From NCBI GenBank assembly GCA_902805475.1, contig CADCSX010000002.1, positions 2,232,001 through 2,296,000 of the forward strand: 64,000 bases of DNA, in the 5' to 3' direction. Positions 1-12,226 of the stretch are shown one piece after another. Both the position numbers and the translations under genes were made by a program. How positions within the stretch are numbered: position 1 is the stretch's first letter; each line of letters opens with the position of its first letter. This stretch comes from Entonaema liquescens (Eukaryota > Ascomycota > Sordariomycetes > Xylariales > Xylariaceae). The notes beneath the pieces were generated by a model. That model was not told the origin of the DNA, did not search any database, and was given only the letters and a program-made list of their open reading frames with translations.

Positions 1-1501
1 AATGATTCCATATCCTAGCAGCCCATATCATATTATACTTGTGCCACTTCCCGCGAAAGACCGCCGCTGGCGGATACTCCCCCCTATTTTCTACAAAGGG
101 AAAAACTTCTAGTAACCGCCTTTCTATATCATCAAACGTATTATCCAATTGAATGAATTGTTGTATAAGATCATCCGTGGCTGGACGCCCGTCGGTATAT
201 GTTGTATGCTCAGATGACGTAGATAGTTGGAGAAACCGAGCCATGGCGGTAGCCAAATCGACGGAATAACTCTCCGGGACTCCCTGCATCAACTGCTTAC
301 AGAATTTCAGGGTTTCGAAGAAGCCAGTCGGAAGAGGCGTGCCTGTCGCTTGATACGGAATGAACTAAGATGGTCAGCACCTACTTAGGTCAGATAGAAT
401 GTAAAGAATGTAGTAAGTACCATTGAAAATAATAATTGTAATACACCGTGTACACCTCCATTAGGAACCTGAGGAAGAGGCAATACGGATCGCAGTACGG
501 CCACTGCCCCATTAATATGCGTGCTAGCCAGCCCTACCGCTACTCTAGATCCTTTACCTTGAACAACCTATAAATTGTAAGTAGATTGCCCTTGAGTTAG
601 GAAAGTATTCTTCCGGGCAAGGTTTTACCTCAAATAAAGCGAGCGTTACAACACTTCGAAGGCGAGCTACAAGGCCTGCAGGATCATTGCTAGCAATTAG
701 CTGTCCGGTTTGCTTAAGAGATGCGACGTATTTAGACCGCGCAACTAAGTTCATATTCTTATTCCCTAGCAGGTTAGACAGTCCTGCGAGACCTACAGCT
801 ATCATAACGCCCTGGGCGGCATCTGCTCTCGAAAAATACTCTGCTACCTGCTCGCTTGTCCTCGGGGAGTCCGGATGGTGCATTAGGTACCGATTGATAT
901 AAAATTGCAGACCCTGCTGTTCCATATTTGGATCTACCTTCTTGGGTATCTTTGCGGGAGCAAGATCAGGTGGCGGTATGAAGTTACTCTCTGGCGGACT
1001 ATCAGAACTGCTACTCGAGGACTCGTCCGTCCATGCTGAGGTTGAGGCTGAGGCTGAAGTTGAGGCGAAACTTCCGCTGGGTTCAGTAGGGGACCCCGAA
1101 GAGCCCCATTGGGCATGCGCCTTCTGTATGACTTTGCTACTCTCATCGCGGAACATGAGAGACAACTGATCTCTATATCCCGGGCATTTCTTGCCCACGC
1201 GAATGCACTGCGAGCATTCTGGCCGTTTCTTATCGCACTACGTACGGTCTTATGGTTAATTATGGATTGGTTCATCTATTACGGTCCCGACCGATCGGAT
1301 CGATTGAGGCGAATGCAGGCGACACAGCTGAACCTTGCGGCATCTCGCATATGATGCCGCTTGGTACATCTTGCCTCCACTGCAGGGCAGGACAGGGAAG
1401 ATATATGCATGTGTTTGGTGAGGCCGTGAGCGCATACGCACCTTTATACGTCGCGTTCGACAGTTCTGGCACCCCTGAGAAGCCTTTCCACAATAAACCA
1501 T
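1..1501 (-). CDS. Zn2Cys6 fungal transcription factor, 3' end outside window
   Basis: Likely a nuclear DNA-binding regulator of the Gal4-type Zn2Cys6 class. Exons read as 1501-1442, 1237-629, 567-421 and 364 to the window edge, with all junctions in phase 0. The first junction rebuilds the binuclear cluster: GCQNCRTRRIK from exon 1 joins CDKKRPECSQC in exon 2, followed by CPGYR, giving the six cysteines with family spacing. Intron 1 is long (204 bp); the others are 61 and 56 bp. A Ser-rich linker follows the cluster. The rest resembles the loosely conserved C-terminal region of fungal C6 regulators (runs such as SVDLATAMARFL and FDDIERRLLEVFP). The start is the ATG 10 codons before the first Cys. 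The C-terminus is cut by the window edge. The target genes are unknown, and a role in the cluster downstream is only positional inference. Confidence 0.85.
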
Positions 1502-4226
1502 TGTGCGAAAAATCCAGGATAGGCAAGCTGAACGAACAAATCAGATTGGCGAATTGGCTTAGTTGCGTGTGTTGAGGCCTGTGTCTCCGTAGGTGGCAGC
1601 CGTCGTTGGTCAATATTGCGGCTGGCAGGTGTCGAAAAGGGAAAGCAGTTCGTCAAAATCGTGGGGAACAAGAAGGATCATGATTATGCGAGGACTAGCG
1701 GCATTAGTTTTGCTTTTCTTCCCTTCCGTCGGTTACTTGTATAAAAGGATCGCTCGATGCCACTCCGGATCTTGTTAACTTCGTTCCCAGAGCCTCCCGA
1801 GGCGGAATTCTACCGAGTCCGGACAAAAACACTTCACGTGTTCTTCGAGATCGAAATTCGGTAGCGGATGCCCGGCGTCTCGCAACAACGCTCAATCTAT
1901 CTTGAAAGTCAACCACCAACAATAAAAGATTTATAATATAATCCAACTGAGTCGCGGCTTTATTTTAAATAAGTTAAGTCAAGTTACTCGGTCCTATGCA
2001 GAGATAATACTTGATGAGAAAGCAGAGAGTGCTGAGCTGAATGTTAGAAGGGGGAACCAAGAGCTGAGTGACGGTGACGGGGATTCACGGTATTCGGCAA
2101 TAGTTATACTGTATATCCGACCTTGTCTCGTCTGAGAGGCTGAGATGTGAGGAGCGTTGGTTAATCATAAATCCTTCAAAGTGACCAGTAAGTGACCAGT
2201 TCGTCAGTCTAATACCGAAATACCCTCGCTTCCTTATCCTGCAGAGATCATGTATCTATTACTAATACACGTCTGCATGGGGTGCGCTATCCCTTTTTTT
2301 TTTCCTTTTTCTTTATTATGATTCTATTTTCTCATTAGAATACATAAGTTCGTGTATGTGTACGTGTAGGTATCTCACCTACGGAGACTTGGGGTTGTTT
2401 GAAACTCGTCCAATGTCGAAAGAGATAAAAAATAAATGCTACCGAATAGGAACTTCCCCGCTTTCCTTCAGACCCAATCGTCAGTTTGGTGTGGGGGGGA
2501 AAGGTACGTAGATGGACAAGGGTTTAACGTAGGTTGACATGGTTTAGCAATAGTTTCGGATCAGCCGTGGATCAGAGGTTGAACATCCTAGCAAGTCCGA
2601 CAGCCCTGAACGGGATTCCCAGGCAAGAACCAGACAAAGACTCACCTACGTAAGGTACCTACGATCCATATATGAATCTATCTCTAACCTAGGTAGGTAC
2701 GCTAGGCAAAGACCCAGACAAGCTGTAAGCCAGGGTTGAGGCTTCCTGGTGCTTCTCGGGTTCTATATTCCACATCATGCAGACATTTGGTAAGCGGGAT
2801 CCGCTAATATCGCTGGGCAAAAAAAAAAGTTGGGTCGAAGCTGCAACGGACAATCGACTTAAACAGGTAGGTACATCCATACATAAAGTGCGTACATGTC
2901 GGGTATGAGGTAACGGAACTACCTCCTAACCTAAGGTTAGGTACCTAGGTATTTACATTACCTACAACATTGAAATGTTGAAATGTCCGACACGTATCAA
3001 ATGTTTACCCGTGCTGATTCATAAACTGACATTACCTATAGGAAATAACATCGAAGTCAAGAACATATACACATATTCATTTGTTACCAGCTCAGATGGT
3101 TGGAAGCTTCTTTTTCTTCTTTACTCCTTACATAAATTACTCCAAGCTAGTTTTTGTTAAGGCCGCTATCTTCTCTCGACGTCCTAGTCAACATCCATTA
3201 CTCAGTGCGTAGTACGTTTTTGCCCAGGGCTGAAGCAATCATCTAGGGCTTGTGACCGGGTACTACGTTGCGAGAATCCGGATGCTATTTCCCAACGTGA
3301 CGTAACCCCGAGGGGTTATTGTAGGGTATCAAACGGGTCGAGCGAGTCAAGCAAATACTTGGCCTGGTTACTGGGTCGCTTCGGGCTTTTCTCGCATTGC
3401 TGTCAATTCATCGTCCCATGGCAACTCCCGAATCTTCATACGAGCTTGCTCTTGAAGCTCTGCTATTCACCGCTTCTAAATTCTAAATCGGCGAAGAAAG
3501 TACATACAAATTCTTGAGTCCAATGCTTAAGTGCGAAGTACGAAGCTATCCGAGTTTTTAATTGGTCACGTATTGTCTGGGATGTGAGTACAGCGCCGAG
3601 AGGGGTCTTAAGGACTCAAGTTTGTCACACCCTGGATCCAGCCCAGGGTAAGAAGGGGATTTTTTCAAACCAAAAACTCTCCGAACCCGGGATCTTCCTA
3701 TTGACAGCTCACCCCTGGCAAGAGATGGCACTGCTATCATTTTCATTACTACTATGTATAGAGGAGGTAGGTAATGGCTGCCTAGGTAGCTTATGTACAT
3801 GCGTGCTTTGCTCCTCCGTTACAATGCAGGTAACACTTCTGCACCTGTCGAATTCTCGCGACTGGATGAGTGACGATCGTGAATCTTGACAAACTATTCC
3901 GTAGTACGCGCTAATCAGTCACGTTGCCATTAGACGCAGCTTGAGCAGCAACCCCTTGTCATCTGGTGTTAAAATAAGGCGAGCAAGCTAGTTTCGGGAG
4001 ATCGAGTGGTCTGTGATCGCAATTTCTCCTTGTTCTTCTGCGTTGTACATGTCGTACTTCGGAAAATAAACGCGGGTGATAACGTCTCGTTTAGTTTCAG
4101 AGAGTGACACATTGTACCTTTGTCACGCGCTTAGCGAATAAGATAATTTCAAAAACCCGTCGATTGATCATTGGCTAACTTTTACGCTTAGTTACAGTAT
4201 GTGTTGGTATGGTTGATAGAGCAGCC
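1502..4226. other. gene-free spacer
   Basis: I see no supported gene. The stretch is AT-rich with stops in all frames, short A/T/G runs (for example T10 near 2294 and A9 near 2820), and TACCTAGGTA-type motifs near 2690 and at 2942-2951. Only the promoters of flanking genes are expected here. Confidence 0.5.
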
Positions 4227-4511
4227 ATGATACGGCTCTTGTTTCTTGCATTTCAAGTATTCCTGTTGATGACGACAGTTGATGGTTAGTTGCCATCAGG
4301 TTCGTATCAGAAACCAGAAATATCCACATATCCAGTTAATTCAGTGAATTATACGCCCCTTTCTTTTATGGACGCCTGAATAATATCCCTTTCATCTAAT
4401 GAATTCCTAGGCTTCGTATCGGAGCGCAATCATGGACCTTGGCAATGCTTCATGGCCCAGCTAGTCCTAGCAGAGTCGGGTATAGAGAAAGCAAAAAAGG
4501 ATTCAGCTTAA
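4227..4511 (+). CDS. candidate small secreted protein (52 aa, two exons)
   Basis: Not previously recognised family. Exon 1 (4227-4284) encodes a textbook signal peptide: MIRLLFLAFQVFLLM, then TTVDG. A GTTAGT donor at 4285 and a TAG acceptor ending at 4410 (CTAAT 12 bp upstream of it) remove 126 bp and keep phase 1. Exon 2 (4411-4511) adds about 32 residues (for example RNHGPWQCFM) and stops at TAA. 58+101 nt is an exact codon multiple. The mature part would be about 33 residues with one Cys and a Lys-rich end. It ends 44 bp from the convergent RTA1-like gene. Short length makes chance possible; a secreted effector-like or signalling peptide is one inference, a random signal-like exon the alternative. 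Confidence 0.35.
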
Positions 4512-4555
4512 AAAGGACAAAAACAAAATAGCCTGTTGTAACATGTGTGCTATCC

Positions 4556-5734
4556 CTATACTCTTCGTAACTCGATGGCCGAGCCGTCGTCGCTTGACAC
4601 TACACCAACCTCCACTGTTTGCTTAGGGACTCTGAAGCCCATGAACGGGAGGTATGACCCAGGAAAGAAAAAGCAGAAGCTGAATACAACCAAGAACACA
4701 GGTAATGTGTCCAAGATGTACATGCTACACATTGTTAGTCTGTAGGAAACCTCTGGGTTAAACGCTGGTTACTTACAAATACTCGTGCTGCGATATAGCG
4801 CCGTTTGAGTCTTCGGTGAACTCGACTACGCGGAACACAGACCGAATCTGGGAAGTCATGTCAGAAGGCTTACACTAATAAGTATCACTTTTCATCTTAC
4901 CAGAATCAAAGCGCAAGATACATTGACTGCATATAGCAAATGTCTCCAGTTTGGATTTATCTTTCGTGACAACCCTCTAATCAGGACAGACTTTCCTCCG
5001 TCAATTGCCTCAAGCCTTGACAGAAGGCTCGCCTCGAATCGTCGCGAAGTAAAGTGAAAGCGAGCGGCAATGATTGTGAAAAGCCCAAACGCTGCTATCT
5101 GTATAGCAAGACCCACCAGTGCGACATTCTTGCCCGTATTTATTTTGTTCTCGGCGTCTTCGTCTGTCATTTGAGTACTCGACACAGAAACGGCACCGAA
5201 AAGCTGAATAAGGAGAGAGATTATATCGAAGGTAACGAAGATAGGAGTGATCCATCGTGCTATAACGATTAGTACAAGTACGCAAGAGGGAGAATTTATG
5301 GAGTATATACGTGGAATCCAGAGGAGCTTCGTTGTTCTTTCATGGGCAGGAACAACATGAAAGACTATACGGCCAAACACAACATAGATGGCGCCAGCCA
5401 TAAGTACGGGTGCGAGAATTATCACACAGAATTGTATCGCATAGAGATTCAGGTCGGTAGGGTTCGCAGCAGACGCAATTCGATCCGCATATCCCACTAC
5501 TTCCACTATTATCCGCGTGTTAGAACCCCCCGCAGCATCATATCAAGGGTCGTCCAAGGGCCTACTTAGTATTGCAAAGAGTTGGACTGTCCAAACCCAT
5601 GCTCTTTTCCGGATAGTTATAACAGAAGACCAGACGAGAGTTATGCCGAACAGGGCAACGCACAATCCGGCTACGGCCTCCGACGGGTCGTAAGGGTAGA
5701 AGGAAATATCGTCTAGTGATATACTAGATGACAT
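4556..5734 (-). CDS. RTA1-like seven-transmembrane protein (copy A)
   Basis: Membrane protein of the fungal RTA1 family (lipid-translocating exporter-like; members linked to resistance to 7-aminocholesterol and other toxic amphiphiles). Five exons: 5734-5566, 5505-5311, 5259-4901, 4847-4777, 4724-4556, summing to 321 codons with stop. The introns (51-60 bp) rebuild family landmarks: MEVVGYADR after junction 1, IPPRWITPIFVTFD across junction 2, LILIRSVFRVVEF across junction 3, and EYFMYILD across junction 4, whose intron ends with a perfect CTAAC branch point. About seven hydrophobic segments are visible. Length (320 aa) is normal. It lies downstream of, and on the same strand as, the NRPS-like gene, and a second paralogue lies 9 kb away, so export or self-protection for a metabolite is plausible but unproven. 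Confidence 0.88.
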
Positions 5735-7231
5735 ATTAACTCTTTCAATTCGGTATAATCAAATTTTGAATAAGTATATAACTAAAAAGATCGGATGCTG
5801 AACAAAATTTTAGGGAATATAACGACAATACTATAGTACAGTGACAGAGGAAAAGGACGGATACATTCAAATCTTCAACACAGTTAAATTCTGCAAAGAC
5901 TCCTCATTTTCTTTATAATACTTATCAGGACTTCTACCATTAGGAAAAGCTCCGCCGCCGCCGCCGCCATGTATTACAGCTATACCGCGCCCATCGGCCA
6001 TGCTGTGTGACGCCAGACGATGCGGGAAGATCGCCAATCCCTCTAGGCTTCAACATAACGGACTTGGCACCAACGGTCGGCTCGCTTTCGGAAGAGGTTC
6101 GGTCGTCGATCTCCTAATGCTATCTGCTGTCAGCAAATGTGCCCCGTCCTGGCCTTTAATTTTACTGGCCTGTCTGCTTACGTGTCGTGTTGTTTGGGCA
6201 CCTTTTGCCCATTGCTCATTGAGGCTAAGCGACGAGCTGAGGCTCTAGCGAGGCGCTGGATTCAACTAAATGATGATAACCTTCCCAAGATAGTTATAAT
6301 TCCCACTGCACCGCCACGCTCGTTGTAGAACCGAAATAAGATGAATTTTTATTTTTGAGAATTAATAGGACTTCACAATAATCAATAGAGATAGGTATAC
6401 CTCGTTTTATATCCGAAAATGTTGGCGTTTAGTATCTCCTCCGCAATACTCATCCCAGGAGACTTTGAATACTAATTCGGTTAGTTTTAATCCTTGAAAG
6501 TATAAAAAAAAACATTTGGTACAGCAGAATAGTGCTAACAAAAGGCTGAGCCAATATTAATACTTTTAACACCTAACTATAACTCCCTGTTCTCTCGGAA
6601 CTCTGTCATACTATGTCATCTCTAGGACGAATTGCTTGGCCTAATACATATATGACGTGCTCTAAGCCCTTCGTTTGCTTAAATAATCGCTTATGAAGTC
6701 ATGGGAATGAGGGAAAGCAGCCAACGTGGATGAATATAGTGAGTACACGAAGCCTATAAAGCAGTATTTAGTAAGAAATATGAAGGAAACTCCTGCGTGC
6801 TTGTCGTAAGGACTCTATAACGTACTTCCGAGAACGAACGACCTCCTTGGCCCACGATATATCTTTGGCTTTAAACCAGTCGACGCAGTAGACGAGACGA
6901 CCAATGCGAATGATACAAGTACTACTCTCGAAATATACACCTCTATTAGCATCACCATTTCACTAGCGACAGTGAACCAAGTACCAATCAGAGAGGATGG
7001 AGGAAATCCATAGAGGCATACTTACAATAATAGGTACCTATACCAGTAATAAAAACAGCTCCAGCTCCGACCTTCGTCTTCAACGGTATCTATAATTTCC
7101 ATACCGCAATAAGAGAAGCTATGAGGATTGTGAAATCAGAAACAACATCAAAGGCGCCCAAATGATGGCACTATCCGGATTCGTGCAAGGCAAAGGTATT
7201 CCAACACTCCCTAGTCCACGATGAAATAACC
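5735..7231. other. spacer with weak coding-like remnant
   Basis: No complete gene seen. A (CCG)n run lies at 5952-5968, just before an ATG at 5969 whose frame closes after 13 codons. Between about 6030 and 6328 two different frames look faintly protein-like (PIPLGFNITDLAP; RRAEALARRWIQLND) but are not joinable by convincing splice sites; this could be a decayed gene. 6330-7231 is AT-rich without coding signal. Confidence 0.4.
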
Positions 7232-10200
7232 TCACAGGCTCCAACTGCAGATCCAACTCCGCAGCATTTCCCTGTTCAGAACGGGTATGTCCGCTTTCGA
7301 ATACTTCGCGGCCCGGTCCGTAGCGTACGTTACAGATTCCGTTCCAACGCCAAGTTCCTCGAGGAAATCCAACATAGTGAGCGCGGGCATCCCAGCAATA
7401 TCTTCGGCATTTGGATCCGCAATTGCTCTGAGCTTCCCAGTCCACTCCTGTAACGGTGCTGTATCCTCAACGCCGAGCAGCTCCCGTAGGATGTCGACGA
7501 GTAGTCCCCAACGTTGTGGCTTGGGGTGACAGATATGGAAAAACTGCACGTTCTGTTGAGCTGGACGCATGGTAAAGTCTCGTAGCATCGAAGCGGCGAT
7601 ATCGACGGGAACCCAGTTTATGGCTGTGACGTGCTCGGGGATGCACTTGATCGTTCGCGCCGTGCGTACCAGGGCAGAGAGCCAGGGCTGGTCGGCCCAC
7701 TTACCAGGGCGCCCGGGGGAAGGCCCGCCGAGCTGGCAGACACGGATGACGGATACCGGAATTCCGGACACTTCATTAGCTGCTGTGAGAATGCGCTCGG
7801 CTGCGTGCTTGGACTGTCCGTAGCCTATATCCAAGGAAGCTAGAGGATCTGAAATAGGAGCTTCAGGCGCTGTAGTGGTTGTAGCCATCCTACTGACCGA
7901 GGAAACAGAACTGACGAATACGACGTAGATGTTACGCCTACTATTAGCGGAGAGCTCGACTATGTTTACCGTAGTTTGCAGGAACGGATGGTACGAGCGA
8001 ATTGAGAGACCGAAGTCAAGCTTCCACGCGTTGAATACAATGGTGTCGACCTCATTAGCGATTTCTTCGTATTCGTCATCCGCAAGACCAAACCGTGGCT
8101 GTCCAATGTCAATTTTCATATACTTCAGCTTATGCAGCAGTGGTTCTAAGTCCTCATCCAACTCGCGAATACTCCCCTCCTGTCTCTTCTGTGCATCTGC
8201 TGATCGATTGAGACAGTAGATTCGAGACACGCCAGGAAGCTTCAATAGAGTTGAGACCAGATAGGATCCTAAATAGCCTGTCGACCCAATAATTGCTATC
8301 TTTGAAGGTTCCGCCCGTTCTGACACTTGGGACGTAGGCTTCTTTGGCAATTGCTCGAGATAACTCGCCACAATTTCATCGACTTCGCGGGCGTGGGATA
8401 CGTTCGAGTCTCCCCTGGGAGTGACAGTTATGTCGTTGTTTAACGCATTCAAGATTAGTTGGGAAAGGTCTTGAATTGTCGGATTTTGAAAGATGGCTCT
8501 GGGTGTGATTCTTTCGACAGTTTCGGAAGTCAAAGGTTGAAGACTACGCCTCAAAGCCGAAACAATCTCCAATGTCTGGATCGAATCTAGGCCATGAGTG
8601 AACAGGTCGTCTTTCGCGTCGATAGTAGCGCCGAGGGGAAAATGCGTCGTTATAATGCCGCGCAGGAAGTCGGTAACAGAGCCAACTTTATAGGGAGGTG
8701 AGAGTTTCAATTCCAGATTTACTGTTAGATCTTGGGCCAGGGCACCTGAATAGAGCTTCTCAATCTCCTCGCTGTAGGCGTCTTCTGTTAGTCGTCGTAT
8801 GATTGTTCCCTTGGCAGTCCTCGTAAAGGGCTTGTCGGGTAGAGCACAAATAATCTTGCCGCGGTGAATACGTCCTTGTCCAGGAACAAGTTGGTTGGAA
8901 TGCTCTAGGTGGGGCCAGAGCTTGTCTAAGAGTTTGGTTCTCCTTTCTTCATCAGGGGCAACTTCGTCCAGTTCTACAAGCAATACTGGCTGTGTTCTAC
9001 GATTTCCAATTACCAAGGCGCCCTTAACAGCAGGATGGCTTTGCACACTGAGCTCAAACGGGATGGGGTTGAACTTCTCGCCATTACTCAAGACGATAAT
9101 ATCGTCTTTGCGTCCATAGTATTTGAAGAGTTGAGGTTTCTCTGGGTGCCGTGTGAATAGATCCTTGGTATGAAACTCGCTGACACCGGGCAGGTTATGA
9201 TAGATGGCGGCGGCATCTTGAGTGGTCTCATCTGCGAAGAGAACAAGCTCGTATGTGCCCTCATCTGGATCGAATAGCTGCATTTCGTGTTTAATGAAAG
9301 GATTGAATTCTATCCAGGCCCAGTCTTCTCGCGGAAGAGCGAGTTGGGGTATTGGATACGTTTCCGTCGATCCAAAAGGAGAAACTAGCTCGACGACTTC
9401 CGAGAGCTTAGCACCAATGGCATGATTGAAAGGTGCTCCTCCATATACAAGAAAGTCAAGGTCCTTGAAAATGTCGATTCCATTAGGTTCCATGAGAAGT
9501 TTCTCGATTATAGCGGGTGGCAGGAGCAGTGCCCGTAGCTTTTGATGCAACATTATATTCTTTAGCAATGTTCCATCTGGTGTTAGGTTAGGAGGCCCAA
9601 AGACGATAGAAGTATTGCCAAAAATTGCCGCCGCTAGGTTTACCTATTGTTAATGGTAGTATACGCGTGGTCTTCCCAGATTCACTTACTCGTATACATT
9701 AGAAATCCACCAAGCTAAACCCCTAATTAGTCATGGGAATACTTTTAGTTGAGGTAATTATAAGTATTAATCTTACATGAAAGAAAGGGAAAACAGTGTA
9801 AAGACGACCTTCGCCTCCCCACGTCCACATAGTCCAATCTATCTTTCGGCGGCCAGGAACATCTGGCAAGTTTTTCTCATTGTCAAGAACTGCTAACGAG
9901 CCATGGGTCATGACAATTGGTTTGGGAAGCCCTGTTTCTCTTAGTTCGGTTACGAGTATTAAACTGAATTCCATGTATTACCAGTAGATCCTGATGAATG
10001 AAGCACGACTACTGGCTCATTCCTGGATTCATTGAATGCCTTATTATATGGATAGTGCTTTGGGGCACTGTTAATTATCTCGTCAAACGAGGGGATCGCT
10101 TTAGCAAGTATCTCCGGCCGTAAATCATGGAATAGTTTTACAAGGGGGGCATTTTCAGCTGTATATAACAGCTTGGAGCTTTCAGTTTGCTCTGTCAGCG

Positions 10201-10593
10201 ATACATTGGTAGACGGTGAGTTACGAGGCGAGAGAAGTAGGATATGTGAAGAAGGTTAGTCGGGGCGAATGTAATCATTAAGGAGAACCTAACTTTATAT
10301 CCGCATTTCACTGCCGCTAGAAATACTATAGGACCCCGCACGTCGGATATTCCAATATAACTAATAGTTTCGAAGCTCGCGCTTCTACCAAACTGCGTTT
10401 CAATCCACCAAGCCGTGTAGTTGACGCACCGTGCAATATCTGCAATAGTAACATCACAAAACCCGTTCGTTACGTCCGATGACTTGGGAATAGCAGCATA
10501 CACTCTATTGGGTTGAGTTCTTGCCAGCTCGTCTAGAAGCAGAGGCATCAGCCTCCGACCATATGCGGGCTCTGGATCTGAGGACATGTTCAT
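7232..10593 (-). CDS. NRPS-like A-T-R enzyme (carboxylate-reductase type)
   Basis: Cytosolic multidomain enzyme expected to activate a carboxylic acid as acyl-AMP, load it on a phosphopantetheine arm and release it reductively with NAD(P)H. Exons: 10593-10294, 10243-9982, 9931-9777, 9714-9690, 9633-7232, giving 1,047 aa. Adenylation domain about residues 10-530 (SGSTGLPKP near 185; YYGRKDD near 419; PFTRTAKG with Lys near 522). Carrier domain around DLFTHGLDSIQ (Ser near 598). Thioester-reductase domain with IIGSTGYLGSYL near 695 and YGQSK near 852. Substrate cannot be read. It has no condensation domain, so this is the NRPS-like class, not a peptide synthetase. Oddity: intron 1 (10293-10244) has CTAAC but its acceptor reads CAT instead of CAG; the following exon (LLLSPRNS) only joins in frame there. 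The gene may be inactive or use an unusual acceptor. Confidence 0.85.
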
Positions 10594-11183
10594 CGAGTTG
10601 ATCGCAGTATAATAGTCAGATAAAAGCTAGTGGTATAACAGCACGTAGAATTCCTCTGAATGAATTATTTTTCAGTCTTGGAGACGCCTTGATATGTGCA
10701 CAAGATAAGATGAAACTAGATATTGGAAAGAAGTGATTCAGGGTTACATCTCTACCCTTTACTAAGGACTCGGATGTGAGACGTTACCAAGACGCCTTGT
10801 ATACGGCATCAGAGTGCATTCTCCACTACACCGTACGTGCTAGCCCCTATAAGTTACCATAATAAGTATATGAGAATATACTAATAGGCCTAAGCAGCTC
10901 ATGTATTGCTAAGTGAACCAATGATATTTATGAGTCCTACGCTAATCATTAGATGCTAAAGGAGTGGATAACTTCACCCCAATTCGAAAGCGAATATAGT
11001 ATTAATTAGGAAATGATCTTACCCTTGTCGCCACATAAGACCTTGTTTTGCTAGATGTTACCTTTTTGCTCACGATTCTCTCGTACTTCTAACCTATCAT
11101 TATCTACGTTGATATATGAGCAGTTCTGCCCCGAGCCTAAAGCTTTCACTATGATTCTCTTCACTTAAGCATGGATATTAACT
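10594..11183. other. spacer upstream of the NRPS-like gene
   Basis: AT-rich sequence with no reading frame I can support. It should contain the promoter of the minus-strand NRPS-like gene, but I cannot point to a specific element. Confidence 0.4.
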
Positions 11184-11459
11184 CTACGATATTAGTACTA
11201 CATGCTCAAGAGATACTTCTGATCCTCTCATCCCGACAAACCCCCCAAAAGGAAACCAAGATGTTAAAAGGCAGAATAACGCCATTGCACAACCCTGACT
11301 GAAACCGCCTAATATTACGTTTTGGTAGGGAACCTTTTGACACTCATCTTTGAGTAGATAGGTTATTTCGCTGTGAGACTCCATAAGCCCCTTAATCTGA
11401 GTATATGGCTGATAGGAGAAGTCATCTAGAGAGGCGATATCGAACCACTGTGTCGACAT
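11184..11459 (-). pseudogene. acyl-protein thioesterase / phospholipase-carboxylesterase fragment
   Basis: Fragment of the alpha/beta-hydrolase family that includes acyl-protein thioesterase 1. The frame contains WFDIASLDD, then VILGGFSQGCAMAL with the GxSxG nucleophile elbow (Ser catalytic in the family), then FGGFVGM. The normal N-terminal third (oxyanion loop region) is missing: the frame is closed by TAA 7-9 bases before the ATG. After FVGM the sequence departs from the family and stops, so the Asp and His of the catalytic triad are absent. About 91 codons remain of a usual 230 or so. It sits between the NRPS-like and acetyltransferase genes. I read it as a relic of a thioesterase-type gene; an unseen intron joining more exons is less likely. 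Confidence 0.6.
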
Positions 11460-12226
11460 GTTGTTTTACGCTAGTATCTCAAGATGAAATTGATTTATGG
11501 CAAAGCATGATTACAAAGGAAGTTTTTACGGATTGTTTGCCTTTCCAATTTCTTCAATGCAATCGTTAGGGATTGAAGGTACCTTACCTGATAAGGCCCC
11601 AAATGCTATGAGCTTTAGCTAAAGTCCAATTCTTATATTCTACCTACCTGTGATAATATCTTTACTAAGGTGGGTTATAAAGACCCCCACTGGATAGGAT
11701 TTGGAAGAAATCAAAAAGGAATGAGTGCCTCGTCATGCGAACAGTATTGCAGGTCTTAGTAGTAAAAGTTTATTATAGAGTTTATTTCCCTTCATTTTCG
11801 TCCTCCGTGTTTATTAGGTACCTACCTATGCTTAAGTATTACCTACCTATGTTAGGTATGATACTGGAAGTATACAAGTGTGATGTATCCCCTCGTCTGA
11901 GGCTCTAACCCCACAGGCCAAGAATACATAGTGTCCAACCAACACGTGGCTATAACTTGAATTTAGGCCCTAAGGGGTACCTCAGGTGGTACCTAAGATA
12001 CGCGTATAGTACCTACATACCTAGGTAGGTCTCAAAGCGGATCGGGTTTAAACAAGTCATAGCCACTCATATATTGGCCAATATCTAATATCCAAAACTG
12101 ATAACAGTCTAAATACATTTCATAGCTCGTATTTATGCGTGTAGATAATTGCAACTTACACTATTTGTTTATGTCCTATTTTCCTCCTATTTCTTTTGCT
12201 TCAAGACCCCCAAATTTTTATTCACC
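11460..12226. other. spacer with TACCTA-rich segment
   Basis: No gene seen. 11815-12030 is dense in ACCTACCTA / TACCTAGGTA-type motifs, with one exact palindrome at 12018-12027. The last 100 bp should hold the promoter and leader of the acetyltransferase gene. Confidence 0.45.

Noticed and set aside
5969..6328. Possible gene after the (CCG)n run
   Set aside because: The ATG frame closes after 13 codons. Two other frames look partly protein-like but no convincing splice sites join them. Kept only as a remark in the spacer entry.
7119..7445. Frame overlapping the 3' end of the NRPS-like gene
   Set aside because: The reductase domain ends normally at 7232 with a family-like C-terminal helix, so no frameshift into this frame is needed.
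12149..12226. Upstream ATG extending the acetyltransferase by 26 residues
   Set aside because: The extension is a hydrophobic Phe/Tyr-rich stretch that would make a signal peptide on a cytosolic family. The internal ATG at 12227 fits the Mac-domain start and has a better context.
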